From Omphiscola glabra (taxonomy: Eukaryota; Mollusca; Gastropoda; Lymnaeidae): DNA of 64,000 nt. Of the stretch, positions 12,298 to 23,996 are shown piece by piece; the stretch's first letter is position 1, and each line of letters begins with the position of its first letter. The position numbers were made by a program, and so were the translations under genes. Where the stretch lies: NCBI GenBank assembly GCA_964017045.1, contig OZ024796.1, forward strand, positions 23,313,010 through 23,377,009, given 5' to 3'. The notes under the pieces were generated by a model. It had not been told where the DNA came from and ran no database searches. It saw only the letters and a list, made by a program, of their open reading frames with translations.

Positions 12298-13586
12298 TTT
12301 CCTAACTGTTGCGTACTGTTATATGGTTTGTTCCTAGCATATATCAATGACGGTTACCGGAAATTTGATCGAAAGAAATTTCGTCGACGGAAAATTGATC
12401 GACGGTAATTTGATCGAACGGAAATTTGGTCGAATCTTTTTTTCAGTCCAGACGTTAAAATTTTCGTCAAATTTCTTTTCTAAACCGCACTATACTATAT
12501 CGTAAAACATAATAATGCGTTCAAAAAGAAATTTGACGCAATATTTTAACGTATACATTTAAAAAACCATCGACCAAATTTCTTTCGATCAAATTTCCGG
12601 ATTCGATCAATGACCGGCCCGAGAAGCTGATCTCAAAAGTAAGATTTTCCGCAGATGGCTCGTCGGAGTGTAGGACGATAGCCAACAGTTCTGACTCATT
12701 CGGTTAGCCGAGTGGGAGATGAGCTGGGACATGGAATTTCATCCCGCCAAGTGCCAGACCCTTTCAGTCTCCAGAAACAGATCCTTCTACACCCTCATTA
12801 TGAATTGCATGAGTTATTCTTGAGCCAGTTTCCTCCGTAAGGTGCCTCGGTGTTACCATTCAAATAGAGGTCCGCTGGGACGAGCACATTTGCAAGATGT
12901 GCAACCGTAAAAAAATTAGACCCTAAGAATCCTAAGGTAAAATCTGAAGAGTGGTACACCAGCGTAAAAGAAAAAAGCCTATAAAGCCTTTTCCCGGCCT
13001 TGTTTAAGAGTAGGCATCCCCAGTCTGGGAACCATTCACCAAGAGGAGAATCGACAGGTTGGAGGCGGTCCAACGACGGGCAGCATGCTTTGTCCTGAAT
13101 TGCTACAAAAAACATATCAAGTGTTGGCAGCGTGCTGAAAACACTGGGCTGGTCACTATTTGAGGAACGACGACGACTATCTAGGCTCTCCATGATGTAC
13201 AAGATAAAAAAAATGGGCTGGTCCACTGCTCCAGCATTAAACAGAATCTCGTCCCTCTCCCCTTTAGACAGTGACGAGGCCATGACAGGCAGTTCCGGCT
13301 CATGAAAACAAGAACTCAGTACTGGAACTCATCGAACCTGCCAAAGACAATAAGGGACTGCAACAAGCTACCAAAGCAACAGTTGAGGCGACTACACTTG
13401 ACACATTTGCGTCTATTGCCCCCTGTCTTCCAGCCTCCAGTTCATAATACCATCGCTGAGTAGCCCTTGCAGCCAGTGAAGTATTTCCTTCAAAACCCTA
13501 CAGTTACCTCGCGAACCCCCCAGAAACGTAGGATCCAAAATGATCAATACATTGATCGTGGGCCCTCGAAATATAGAAGAAGAAGA
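12298..13586 (+). mobile_element. Decayed non-LTR retrotransposon RT tail (family B), split by a MITE
   Basis: Conceptual plus-strand reading gives the RT segment PNCCVLLYGLFLAYIND up to 12351. It resumes after the inserted MITE as INDRPEKLISKVRFSADGS (12606 onward). This lines up with the usual PQGSVLGPLLF-YINDLP-FADD series of jockey/CR1-type reverse transcriptases. The catalytic ADD is changed to ADG (12651-12659) and several stops follow. Downstream, patterns such as WDMEFHPAKCQTLSVSRNR, TVEATTLDTF and a C-terminal tail leading to a GAAGAAGAA end mark the ORF end and 3' terminus. The element is 5'-truncated and dead. The minus-strand open frames at 12798-13283 and 13413-13718 are shadows. 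Confidence 0.8.
12352..12605. mobile_element. Fold-back Mutator-type MITE, copy 1
   Basis: A 254-bp element starts ggttaccggaaatttgatcg and ends gatcaaatttccggattcg. It is flanked by a perfect 9-bp duplication atcaatgac (12343-12351 and 12606-12614). The arms are inverted repeats rich in gatcgaaagaaattt/aaatttctttcgatc, and an inner inverted pair (gttaaaattttcgtc and gacgcaatattttaac) lies near the centre. There is no ORF. A 9-bp duplication and long inverted arms fit Mutator-like elements. The right arm is shorter than in copy 2 (22124-22419), an internal deletion. Confidence 0.85.
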
Positions 13587-13589
13587 AAG

Positions 13590-13782
13590 CATCCCTTTTA
13601 ATATTGTCCAATCTACATCCCTTTTTATCATGTCCATCAACATCTCTTCTAATTGTGACCGATCTACATCCTTATAATCGAGTCTAATCCACATCCCTTC
13701 TAATTGTGACCGATCCACATCCTTCTAATCTAGTCTAATCCACATCCGTTCTAATTGTGTCCAATCTATAACCCTTCTGCGG
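13590..13782. repeat. Degenerate short tandem array
   Basis: Imperfect repeats around cacatcccttctaattgtg and taatccacatcc, of variable spacing (about 30-50 bases), begin directly after the retrotransposon 3' end. Confidence 0.7.
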
Positions 13783-14339
13783 GCTTCAAATGTTGCTATG
13801 TGGATCTTGTCGCATGTTTAGCTTTGTTAAGCCGGTTATGCAATAGATATTAATAACGTTACTTCTGCCAAAAGTTAAAATATTGAAATTGTTCAAGCCA
13901 CCAAAGAACTTTACTGAACTACTCAACTTAATGGATGTTGGAGATTCTTTCCGGTTTAAGGAAGGAGGGGGGGATTCTTTCCGGTTTAGGGAGGGGGGAG
14001 GAGCACTGGTATCACCCTACTACAGTTCGCACCGGATTTAAGCTTATAGAACCTGTTTTTGAATTGTTCCCAAATATTTTAAGAAATAAGCATTATACGC
14101 TCTATATAAATATAACCTGCTTTTATAGAACCGATTTCTGGAAAATGTGGGGATGCCGCCAAAGGACCAATGGATAGGGACATCTTTATTCTTACAAGAC
14201 ATATAATAGATATTTGTCTCATCATTTGTCCTGGCGGGAAACACGTTATTACAACCAATTTCCTGTTCACAGTAACAGGTCTCACGTCTCGGGGTATTAC
14301 TGTGTGCTTGGTTTAGATTTGTCCCACTCATGATCTGTC
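13783..14339. other. Unique DNA, no gene recognised
   Basis: Contains a short direct duplication of ggggattctttccggttta near 13961-13990. The opposing open frames at 13935-14331 overlap each other and resemble no family I know. Confidence 0.4.
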
Positions 14340-14806
14340 AGCTTCCCGTGGTTGATGGATTCCTGTGGCTGGTAGCTTTCCGTGGATGGTAGCTTTCAGT
14401 GGATGGTAGCTTTCCGTGGATGGTAGCTTTCCGTGGATGGTAGCTTTCCGTTGCTGGTAGCTTTCCGTTGATGGTAGCTTCTGTGGATGGTAGCTTTCCG
14501 TGGATGGTATCTTTCTGTGGATGTTAGCTTTCCGTGGATGTTAGCTTTCAGTGGATGGTAGCTTTCCACTGCTGGTAACTTCCCATGGCTGGCAGCTTCC
14601 TGTGGCTGAAAGCTTTCCGTGGATGGTAGCTTCCCGTGGCTGGTAGCTTCTCGTGGCTGGCACCTTCTCGTGGCTAGTAGCTTCTCGTGGCTAGCACCTT
14701 CTCGTGGCTAGTAGCTTCTCGTGGTGGTAGCTTCTCGTGACTAGTAGCTTCTCGTGACTAGTAGCTTCTCGTGGGGTAGCTTCTCGTGGTTGGTTGCTTA
14801 CCGTGA
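14340..14806. repeat. 17-bp minisatellite, about 27 copies
   Basis: The unit ggtagctttccgtggat in the left half shifts to ggtagcttctcgtggct in the right half, so two sub-families make up one array. Confidence 0.92.
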
Positions 14807-15914
14807 CTGATAACTAAACATTTAAAAATTATAGCCATACTCAGGTGACTTAAATTTCGATTAATTTGATTAATTTTTTCCCTGGAACTGACAGCAACAG
14901 GATGTTGGGGGAAACGCAGGAATTCCGAACACAGCTGATTCTCCTGAAGATACAGAAATAAAATAAAAATATTAGCGAATCGTAAAAACAAATGCAGCAA
15001 CACAAACACTTGAAACATAGTTGCCTAATGACCTTTGTGATGCTCTTCTGCCCGCCCCAAATCGATATTTTATCATCTGATGGCTTGCCGCCGTCATCAG
15101 TTGTCAGTGTCAGTGTCAGTGGCACGTTTAATCACCCCGTTACTAAAGTAAACTAATGGCGGATACCACGTGATCTCTTACTCCCCACATGAAGGAAATT
15201 ACTGCACATATACACAACTTTTTTCTTTCTTAATCAGAGCACCACCATAGATGGGGGCGCATATCGATGCCCCATGGCTGGACACAATTTCCGTTGCCGA
15301 ATCCGGCGGAGGGGGGGGGGATGTTAAGTTTGCTCATCATCGGCTGCTGGCGGTGTCCGGTAGAGGGCGTTATCAGAATTGAGTTTATTAGTATTACTGT
15401 TTGGTCGCCATCGTAATGGTGTACATCTTTTTTTTAAATTATTTTTTTTAAATATATATTTTTTGATTTCTAAAACCAGCAAACCATTGCTCAATCAGAT
15501 TGGTTTGACTTGTTTCTATGATATTCTATGAAGCGCTATAAATAATAATGATAATTTTTTTTAAAAATAAATAGATGACATTTACCGGTAGTTAGAATAG
15601 TAAATGTAGTGAACCCTCTTCTACAGACGAGTTCACAATTAACAAACTCACGTAGTATGTGCATTTACTGAAGGAGCAATTTTTGGGGTATCCGTGATGT
15701 CAAAAGAGAGAGATAGAAAGAAAAAAAAAAGAAAGAGGGGGGGGGCGGGACAAAAACACGATTCGCCTTCTCGTCCGCACTGGATGACGAAATAAAAAAT
15801 CACCAGGTTGAAAATGCTAAAGATCTTTATTTACACGTCCACACTATCAAACGTCGAGTCAACAGACTTCCTCTATTAAAAACCTCACTGACACTATTAT
15901 TATTACTCTTGACA
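14807..15914. other. Unique DNA with low-complexity tracts
   Basis: No exon recognised. Contains a G-run at about 15309-15320, T/A-rich tracts at 15427-15470, and an A/G tract at about 15705-15748. Confidence 0.45.
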
Positions 15915-16100
15915 CTGACAGTGTCACTAAAACTACTCTCGACACTGACACGAACACTGCTCTCGGCGCTGCCACTGACACCAACACTGCTCTCGACGCT
16001 GCGACTGACACAAATACTACTCTCGACACTGCCACTGACACCAACACTGCTCTCGGCGCTGCCACTGACACCAACACTGCTCTCGACTTCTGCCACTGAC
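15915..16100. repeat. 30-bp minisatellite, about 6 copies
   Basis: Unit core ctgccactgacaccaacact preceded by gctctcgacg. The unit is a multiple of three, so both strands give repeat-type open frames that I do not call genes. Confidence 0.9.
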
Positions 16101-17139
16101 CAACTGAGTACTTACACTAGGTCGATACCTAACTACGGAACTCTCAACATCGCCGTACTAACGTGCGCCCCCCACCCTTTTCCCGTGTTCAAACAGCATT
16201 TAAACACCTTACTTTGTTCATCGAGCTAATTCCTAACCCGACCAATCACAACTGGCACTAACCAAACTTTTCACCACCACCTCATGGTCACCAACTATTC
16301 CATAACTCAATCATGCTCACAAAACCATTTCCCAACAGTATAGTTATTCACTTCCTGGAAATGTCAGTCAGGCAAAAATATAAAAAAAAATTGATGTCTT
16401 TTACATCGTTTTATCGGCTGTGGGATGGATGGCAGCTACCTGCAAATTTGATGCCGTGATGTTTTAAATTAGAAGATGTCCCTACAATTTCAACTCGTTG
16501 TTGCGCAAAACACTAGTTACATTTAAATTAGAGTTTCAAAAGATAATGCCAGGTAGAGAATATGTTTTTTTCCAAACAGGGCTCAACTATTTGACAAAAT
16601 AGAGTTACAAAAGACAACTATGGCATGTAAACGTGAGTGTAGGTATTGTGCTGTCAATTTTTTTCATCATATTTTTTGTGAGTGTGTGAGAGAGAGAGAG
16701 AGACAGACTGAGAGCGAGAGAGACAGAGCGAGAGAAAGAGAGAGAATTTCATGTCGTTTGGTTGCGTAAATACTGCAATTGACCGTTTTGGGTGAGGACC
16801 ATTTGCCCGGGTTACAAGGCACCGATATCTCTGCTGTGTTTAGCAAACGGTACCAATCTTTCCAAGCGTGATGCGTGGCGAGGCGCAAATTATTCGCTTA
16901 CCAAGTGTACCTTATAATCCAAAGTGACCATTTAAAAAAAAAAAATCCTTTTCACTTGTATCACCAAGAAGTCAGTGATAATAAACTACAGACTCTTGTT
17001 AACACTCCTCCATCTTTTTTTTCTAAATAAATATAGTTTCCCCTTTTACACACAATTTGGAATTATAATTATTTGTAAAAAATGGACTTTGAAACAATAA
17101 ATAACATTTCATTTAAAATGTCAGAAATATGTTCTTGTT
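16101..17139. other. Unique DNA, GA microsatellite
   Basis: A GA-rich tract occupies about 16680-16745. No exon or transposon end recognised elsewhere. Confidence 0.45.
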
Positions 17140-17344
17140 TTTTAACACATGAACTATCTTTAAAGAGTTTTAACACATGACCTATCTTTAAAGAGTTTTA
17201 ACACATGAACTATCTTTAAAGAGTTTTAACACATGAACTATCTTTAAAGAGTTTTAACACATGAACTATCTTTAAAGAGTTTTAACACATGAACTATCTT
17301 TAAAGAGTTTTAACACATGACCTATGTTTCAGAGTTTTAACACA
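17140..17344. repeat. 28-bp minisatellite, 7 copies
   Basis: Near-identical copies of a 28-base unit with core ttttaacacatgaactatct followed by ttaaagag. Confidence 0.93.
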
Positions 17345-18087
17345 GATTTTTAACGAAAAATCCACTCACATCTCAGCAGGAGGTACAGTGGATTAAAAGA
17401 AAACATATTTGATTTATTTCCTAATTTGGATATTTAAGGAATAACGAAGTCTAGAATATTACCCGTAATTGGTCGCACTCTGCCGGAAAGAGGAATACAG
17501 TGCTGTAAGAGATTTGCTTTCCATGGGACTTTAAGCATCACTTCCAAAATATCCTCGAATCCATCACTAATGACCATGGAACGGCGAACAAACAACATCT
17601 CGGCAGTAGCGCGTCCTCCAAAAAACAAACAAAATAAACAATGCCTTGTCAAATAGTGACAAGCGTCAGGACGCATTTCATAATTAGCCGCCATCATGGT
17701 TCTCTCCTCTCCCCCACCCCTTCCCCCTTTCTCGTCTCATTATATATATCCCCCCCCCCCCCCACGGCTAATCAATCCCGCTCCTCCACAAACACCCGAC
17801 CCACAATCCTCCAGACATGGGAAAAAAGGGGGGGGTGAGAAAGAACGCCGCAAATGGTCAATAAATGAATCGATTTTGGCGCCCTCGCAGTGGTCCTTGT
17901 CACAAGCTTGCAAGCATCTTTCCGGCTCTGCGCTCGTTAGCAGCACAAAGTAGACAAGAGAAGAAGATCTTTTTTTTTTTCCAAGGGAAGGCTGGGTGAT
18001 GAAAGATCTTATTTTTATTATTTGTGGGAATAGGGCTTGGTTTCCTCCCCCGTATCTCTTTCGCCTCTTCGAATAGTGGTTCTAGCC
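17345..18087. other. No gene recognised
   Basis: Moderately GC-rich sequence with a C-run at about 17750-17763. Short open frames on both strands overlap one another and carry no recognisable motif. Confidence 0.4.
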
Positions 18088-18449
18088 CAGGGGTGGGCAA
18101 ACTTTTTGTGCGGCGGGCCACATTAACAGATGTAAAGTTATTGGAGGGACCATGTGTATATTATGTCCAATTTTTACATGTCTATAAACATTACTCTATG
18201 TTAAAATCGGTAAATTTGCATTATAGCATTACATAACAAAAGTCAAGGACTTTTTAAAAAATAGAAAATTAGAAAGGAAGTTGATCAAAAATCTTAAAAC
18301 AATCATAATGGTCCGGGAAATTCTGTAAAATTCAACAAAATAACCTAAAAACACAGTCATGTTTTTATATTTCTAAATGCCTTCGAGGGCCGCATAATAT
18401 CAGTTGCCGGGCCTCATGCGGCCCGGGGGCCGTAGTTTGCCCACCCCTG
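18088..18449 (+). mobile_element. hAT non-autonomous element (GGGTGGGCAAACT family)
   Basis: A 362-bp element begins caggggtgggcaaacttttt and ends tagtttgcccacccctg, giving inverted termini of about 16 bases. It is flanked by a perfect 8-bp duplication ttctagcc (18080-18087 and 18450-18457). Subterminal gcggcgggccacatt and atgcggcccgggggccg blocks are typical of this hAT group, known from many animals. There is no coding capacity. Confidence 0.9.
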
Positions 18450-19052
18450 TTCTAGCCTAACGGAAATATTTCCGAATTCATGCTTAAGCGTCTGGCGAAA
18501 GGGGGCCGGGAGGGTGTTCGGAGCTGTCTTTTGGAAAAAAAAAAGGGGGGGGGGGGTGGGGGGCAATCTCTTGTCATGTAACTAAAGTTACTAGTTTATG
18601 TTATCATAGCCTCAAACAGTCGCGCAAGTGTGTGTCATTGAGATGTATGACAGTTTTGGAATATCTGGGACGGAGGCTTCGTGTGCATAGCAAAACATTC
18701 GAGGGACGAATGTAGACGTATTCTACAAGTGCTTGGGTGTTGAGAGTGTGATGGTTTTATATGATATGAAGTGTGGCGTTGTATAGCTTTTATAGATATC
18801 TGGTCTGAAAATGCAGTGGCGGAAGAGAGGGATCAGACATGATTATTTTCGTTGGAATGCCAAAGGCCCATAATATTTTTTTTAAAACTTGGTCCGGATC
18901 GGCGACTGATATAGACGCTCGCTAAGGATTATTTTTTTTAGTCAGCAGACTCGGGGGGGGGGGGGGGGGGTTCCAATGGTCAGATTTGTTCGTTGTTATT
19001 GTTGGTTGTTTTGATGTTGTTATTGTTGGTTGTTTTCTCAGTTGTAGCCCGA
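18450..19052. other. Unique DNA with long G-runs
   Basis: G-runs at 18545-18561 (interrupted) and 18953-18970. A lone cagtggcgga at about 18813 resembles a hAT start but has no partner end. Confidence 0.5.
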
Positions 19053-19314
19053 TCGACGTTAACTGATAATATCAACATACACGCCTTGTATCGACGTTAA
19101 CTGATAATATCAACATGCACGCCTTGTATCGACGTTAACTGATAATATCAACATACACGCCTTGTATCGACGTTAACTGATAATATCAACATGCACGCCT
19201 TGTATCGACGTTAACTGATAATATCAACATACACGCCTTGTATCGACGTTAACTGATAATATCAACATACACGCCTTGTATCGACGCTAACTGATAATAT
19301 CAACATACACGCCT
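19053..19314. repeat. 38-bp minisatellite, 7 copies
   Basis: Seven almost identical units beginning tcgacgttaactgataatat and ending cacgccttgta. A single a/g dimorphism (acatacac or acatgcac) alternates, suggesting dimer-wise expansion. Confidence 0.95.
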
Positions 19315-20396
19315 TTGCTTCTTGAAAATTGTGTTAAAACATCAATATTACACTATAATGAAACATCCCACTATTTTTCAAAATGTTTACGATTCTTTTC
19401 ATTGGCTGATATTGCATAAGGCCTACGGCATACCCATCTAGAAACTATATTTCTTCAAATAATCTTCCTTTCTAATTTAAGCCTATTCCATGTGTATACA
19501 TTTGTTTTAAAAAAAAACACATCATATTTGCGTGGGAAATGTAAGCACAGTTTAATGGGAGACGTATTTGAATGAGACCTTCTTTAAATGAGACCGTGTT
19601 TAAATTGTAATGTCAACCGTTTATAAGCACGATGCCCCTTGGACGGAGATGTCAAAGGTATTGGATTGGACTTGTCTAACATCCTTTATCTTCATGGTGT
19701 ATCCTGTTGTTACGTACTAGTAATCACGAAAGAACAAACATTTAATAGTTCAGCATATTGTGATCAAGCCAAGAGAATTTTTTTTTTAAATTTTATATAT
19801 ATATATTTATATTTTTTTTGTACACACAAAAAGAAAATATTATTTTTTTCTTTTAAAATAAAACGCTCTCTTTAAAGTGCCAGAGAGCAAAGTTACGTGG
19901 TGATATGGCGAAAATATGGCGAAAATATGACAAACCCAATTAACACAAAACACTGGTTTAGTGTTAAAAAATTATCTGTAAAACAGAGCAGGGGCGTGTA
20001 TTAACAGCAATAGCTATTACGTTGTTTTTTTGTTTTATCGAACATTTCAATGGCACAAACTATAAGTGAAACACAGTTGAACCCGGGGGGGGGGGGGGGG
20101 GGGGGGGGGGTGAAAACACAATGTTATGAATTTTGTTCTGAAAAAAATAGATGCCCAGATGCGTGACACAGAGATACACAGAGAGATACACACATACAGA
20201 CACACATAGACACAGTGATACAACAGATACACACACAGAGATACACACATAGATACACACAGAGATACACAGAGATACACACACATTTTCTTCTTTTTTT
20301 AAATTTACCATTGTAAGATAGTGCATCTATCGCGTTCATCCTTGTTCAAAATTGTAGCGTTTTCACAAGTGTTAAATGACTTGTCTGTTTCAATTT
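19315..20396. other. Unique AT-rich DNA; poly-G and ACAGAGAT microsatellite
   Basis: A 26-base G-run spans 20085-20110. A degenerate agatacacaca-type microsatellite spans about 20160-20285. No exon recognised. Confidence 0.5.
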
Positions 20397-20760
20397 GAGA
20401 TAGATGAAAATGTATTATGAGTTAGATTTGCCAGCCAAATGTCACCCGTCTTGGCTATGCGGACATTGGGATAGGTGAAATAAATGACAACTTAAATTTG
20501 CCAGCCCAAATTCCACCATCTGGGCTATGCTGACATTGGCATAGATGACCATGCATGACAATTTAAAATTGCCCCATCCATCTTTTCCCTATTAACACTA
20601 TGCAAATTTTGGGAGAGATGACAATGCATGACGAGTTAAAGTTGCCAGGCAAATTTCTACTATCTAACTATCTAGACGATAAGGACATTGAGATAGATAA
20701 AAATGCACGAAGATTTCAATTTGCCAGCCAAAATTCCCCTATCTAGGCTATTTAGACACT
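20397..20760. repeat. Degenerate tandem repeat of about 73 bp, 5 copies
   Basis: Five diverged units sharing the order gatagatgaaaatgcatgac, then tttgccagccaaat, then ctatc.aggctat, then gacattgg. This is old, with many substitutions and indels. The SPIN-like element sits directly at its right end. Confidence 0.75.
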
Positions 20761-20768
20761 GGCTAGAA

Positions 20769-20943
20769 CAGTGGTTATCAACCTAATGCCGCGACCATTT
20801 TAGTACCGTTCCTCATGTTGTGGCGACCCCCAACTACAAAATTATTTTCATCGCTACTTCAAAACTGTAGAGTATGTGTTTTCCGATGGTCTTAGGCGAC
20901 CCCTGTGAAAAAGGGGTCTCGACCCGCAGGTTGAGAACCGCCG
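20769..20943 (+). mobile_element. SPIN-like hAT MITE
   Basis: A 175-bp element starts cagtggttatcaacctaatg and ends ggttgagaaccgccg. It has a perfect 8-bp duplication ggctagaa at 20761-20768 and 20944-20951. Internal blocks ttgtggcgacccccaactac, ttttcatcgctacttc and gatggtcttaggcgacccct match my recollection of the SPIN hAT consensus closely. It is non-coding. The close internal match and intact duplication suggest a comparatively young copy. Confidence 0.88.
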
Positions 20944-20951
20944 GGCTAGAA

Positions 20952-21716
20952 CATATCAATAATGATGAAACAGCGCTGATTCTTTGTAGAGTAATAATAG
21001 TAGTGTAGAGAAAGAAAAAACGTTTTGTGCCGCAAAATGTTTTAAGGCGTAATTATTTTTTTTTCATCAGCAAAAACGCGTTTTTTTTTTTCTAGAAGCA
21101 GGCTTATAAACATAATTTCAAAAAGATTAACATTTTTTTTTTTTATAATCAGATATGTGGAAAGGTGGATTAATCAAGTAATCTCCCAAAAACGCGTAGT
21201 ATATTTCTACGTTTTGCTTATGAAATTTTCTGTTTTTTTATTCTGCGAGCAAGGCTCCCGGGGGGGGGGGGGGGGTGAGGAAAGAGAGAGAGAGAAACGG
21301 TTGGCATAATTGAAATATTGTCGATAGCCACAGTATAATCGCCGGCAATAAATTGAATGCTGATTGAGTCCAAACAAGCCTGTGCTTTTCGCGTGATGTC
21401 CAATGAGTTAATTCGGTGCTCACGCTGAGTCCGGGAGCCTGTAATTAAATCCATTCTCGCCGCAACATTAGGCCCAGGGACGTCACGGTGCTTGGCCGTC
21501 CTTAGACTCGTAATGCGAGCTACGGTTAGAGTACGTGGTGTGGGGTGGGGGGGGGGGGGTATTACCAAAAAATACATGTTTTGCGACTTTGACATTTTAA
21601 AACATATACTTACTGTAGTATGGAGGGGGGTGGAGGGGGCCCAACAGAAAAAAATGGGTTTAAATAAAAGGTATAGTAGCCTAGGTCTCTCGAATAGTCG
21701 AGGGTTTTCATACTAG
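20952..21716. other. Unique DNA with G-runs
   Basis: G-runs at about 21259-21276 and 21547-21560. T-rich tracts around 21056-21145. No exon recognised. Confidence 0.45.
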
Positions 21717-21990
21717 GGCATCTCTCCCATGACTTAAGGACATCTCTCCAATGACTGCAGGACATCTCTCCAATGAATGCTGGGCATCTCTCCAATGACT
21801 TAAGGACATCTCTCCAATGACTGCTCGACATCTCTCCAATGACTTAAGGGCATCTCTTCAACGACTTAAAGTCACCTCTACATTGACTTAAAGGCACCTC
21901 TACAATGACTTAAGGTCACCTCTACATAGACTTAAAGGCACCACCTCAATCACTTAAGGTCACCTCCAACGACGCACCTCTCCAATAACC
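21717..21990. repeat. 22-bp minisatellite, about 12 copies
   Basis: Unit core acatctctccaatgacttaa, diverging rightward into cacctctacaatgactt variants. Confidence 0.9.
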
Positions 21991-22123
21991 TAAGGGAAAC
22001 TTCCCGAAACGAATCCGGCCCATCACCAAAATACAGTACGCCATTTCGTTTATCATACTAAAGTTAGAGAATTCTTGGAATCGCTCCGAAGCCAGACATA
22101 TCTGTCCAACCAGTCACGTTTTT

Positions 22124-22419
22124 GGTTACCGGTTGATAGAAAGAAATTTCGTCGACGAAAAATTAATCGACGGAAACTTGATCGAACGGAAATTTGGTCG
22201 AATCGTTTTTTTAATTTATATGTTAAAATTTTGCGTCAAATTTCTTTTTGAACGCACTATTTTGTTTTACTATATAAGTATAGTGCTTTCAAACAGAAAT
22301 TTTACGAAAATTTTAACTTCTGAACTGAAAAAAAGATTCGACCAAATTTCCGTTCGATCAAATTACCGTCGATTAATTTTCCGTCGACGAAATTTCTTTC
22401 AATCAAATTTACGGATACG
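22124..22419. mobile_element. Fold-back Mutator-type MITE, copy 2
   Basis: A 296-bp near-palindrome starts ggttaccggttgatagaaag and ends caatcaaatttacggatacg, with a perfect 9-bp duplication cacgttttt (22115-22123 and 22420-22428). The left arm up to about 22203 pairs almost base for base with the right arm from about 22335. A second inner inverted pair (gttaaaattttgcgtc and cgaaaattttaac) closes the hairpin. The homologous copy 1 is at 12352-12605. There is no ORF beyond the chance frame 22133-22600. Confidence 0.88.
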
Positions 22420-22428
22420 CACGTTTTT

Positions 22429-23021
22429 CCTATGTTTGTCAGACGAATCATTACGATGCCTGGTGATCAATTTGTTGTCAGCCATAATCCAAACGGTTGA
22501 ATTCAGACGTTCACTTTTGAAGAAGAAAAAAAACTCACGCATATTCATCATTCATCAGAAGGGTATTTTAACGTGTTTAAAGAGTTGGTCGAATTGCTAG
22601 TCCCCTGCATAGTATATGTTATATGTACAACATTCTCTTAACTCGTGCTAAATTGATGACCAAAAAAAATATTTGGATTACCAGAATGAAACGAGGACGT
22701 GGGCAGACATTTTTCCCCAGTACACATGACCGAATCTGCATTGACAATGAAAGGCCTTCTCTCTATGTAGTATGGTCGGTCTGATTATTACGCTGTGATA
22801 TACGACGTCATCACGGTAAAACCGTCTCCCCCCTTCCCCCCCTTCTCACATGTCACCTTGACGCCCTGGGTGGCAAGATGCCAGTCAACATGTTAATAAA
22901 ACATATGATTTTTTACAGCGCCCAACTAGGTAGCCTATGTAAAACATAATCACATCAAAATGCATCGTATCAAATTGTATTCCCCCCCCCCTCTGGAAGC
23001 GAGGTAAGATCCAATGTAAAG
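22429..23021. other. Unique DNA, no gene recognised
   Basis: AT-rich sequence, with C-runs near 22829-22842 and 22982-22991. Nothing interpretable seen. Confidence 0.4.
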
Positions 23022-23085
23022 TCATACCATTATGTCATGCCATTATGTCATGCCATTATGTCATGCCATTATGTCATGCCATTAA
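23022..23085. repeat. 14-bp tandem repeat, about 4.5 copies
   Basis: Perfect copies of cattatgtcatgc plus one base. Confidence 0.9.
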
Positions 23086-23769
23086 ATGCAGACGGTCAAA
23101 AATTAATTGAGCCCAGCCCAGAGCGTTTTTTAAAAATGTATTTTAAATGTGAAGATTTATTTGTAAGAAAGTCTTGAGCACGCATGCGGTGTAGAACCGT
23201 TGATGTCATAAATATTCTTCAACGCAGTTGAGCAATGAGCATCTGTTATTACCGGCTCAAAACTCTTCATCATATATGTCCTCATAGCGTCTTCTCCTTT
23301 TTTTCTTCTTCTTTCCACTGCCTGTCAGCTTTTGAAATAATACATTTAAAGAAAATAAAATATTGTATTCTAAGTCTTCGGAAGAAAACTATTTGGGGGT
23401 GGAGTGGGGTCTAGGCAAAAAAATAAGTATTGTGGTTTGGTATCCAATAAGAATTTGTAAAAATTGTATTTTACATTATTAAGTACAGGGGTCCAACACC
23501 TCACCAGACTACGAACGAATATCCGAGAATTTACTGGGTAAATACGTGGACCTCACATCGTTTCCCCCAGACCACCGACCGGTTAACCCTTTAACAAGAA
23601 AAGCGGACATGGACCCGTCTCAATGAAATTTTGAGACCGCGCGTGTTGTTTTCTCTCGCAGGCGTCAAGATGGAGCACCATCAATATTACAAGCTCCCCG
23701 GTGATTTAAACATGAGCACTCTTCAGGTGTTGGCAGCAGCAATGGATGCCGGCACCGGTTAGATAACGT
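23086..23769. other. Unique DNA, no gene recognised
   Basis: No exon or transposon terminus recognised. Confidence 0.35.
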
Positions 23770-23895
23770 GGGAAAACCTGGGCAATCCGGCAAACCTGGG
23801 CAACCCTTGGAAAACCTGGGCAAACCTAGGCAACCCGTCAAACGTGGGGAACCCTGGGCAACCCGTCAAACCTGGACAACCCTGGGCTAACCTAG
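23770..23895. repeat. Degenerate 17-bp tandem repeat
   Basis: Irregular copies of aacctgggcaacccgtc, with some units gaining or losing a few bases. Confidence 0.8.
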
Positions 23896-23996
23896 CCCGC
23901 GAGTTCTCAAAAAACATGTTTAGGGTGTTTCTCTCCCCTACACGCCCCTCCCCGACCTAACATCTACATGATTAGCATTCGGTTGTCGCCATGAAA

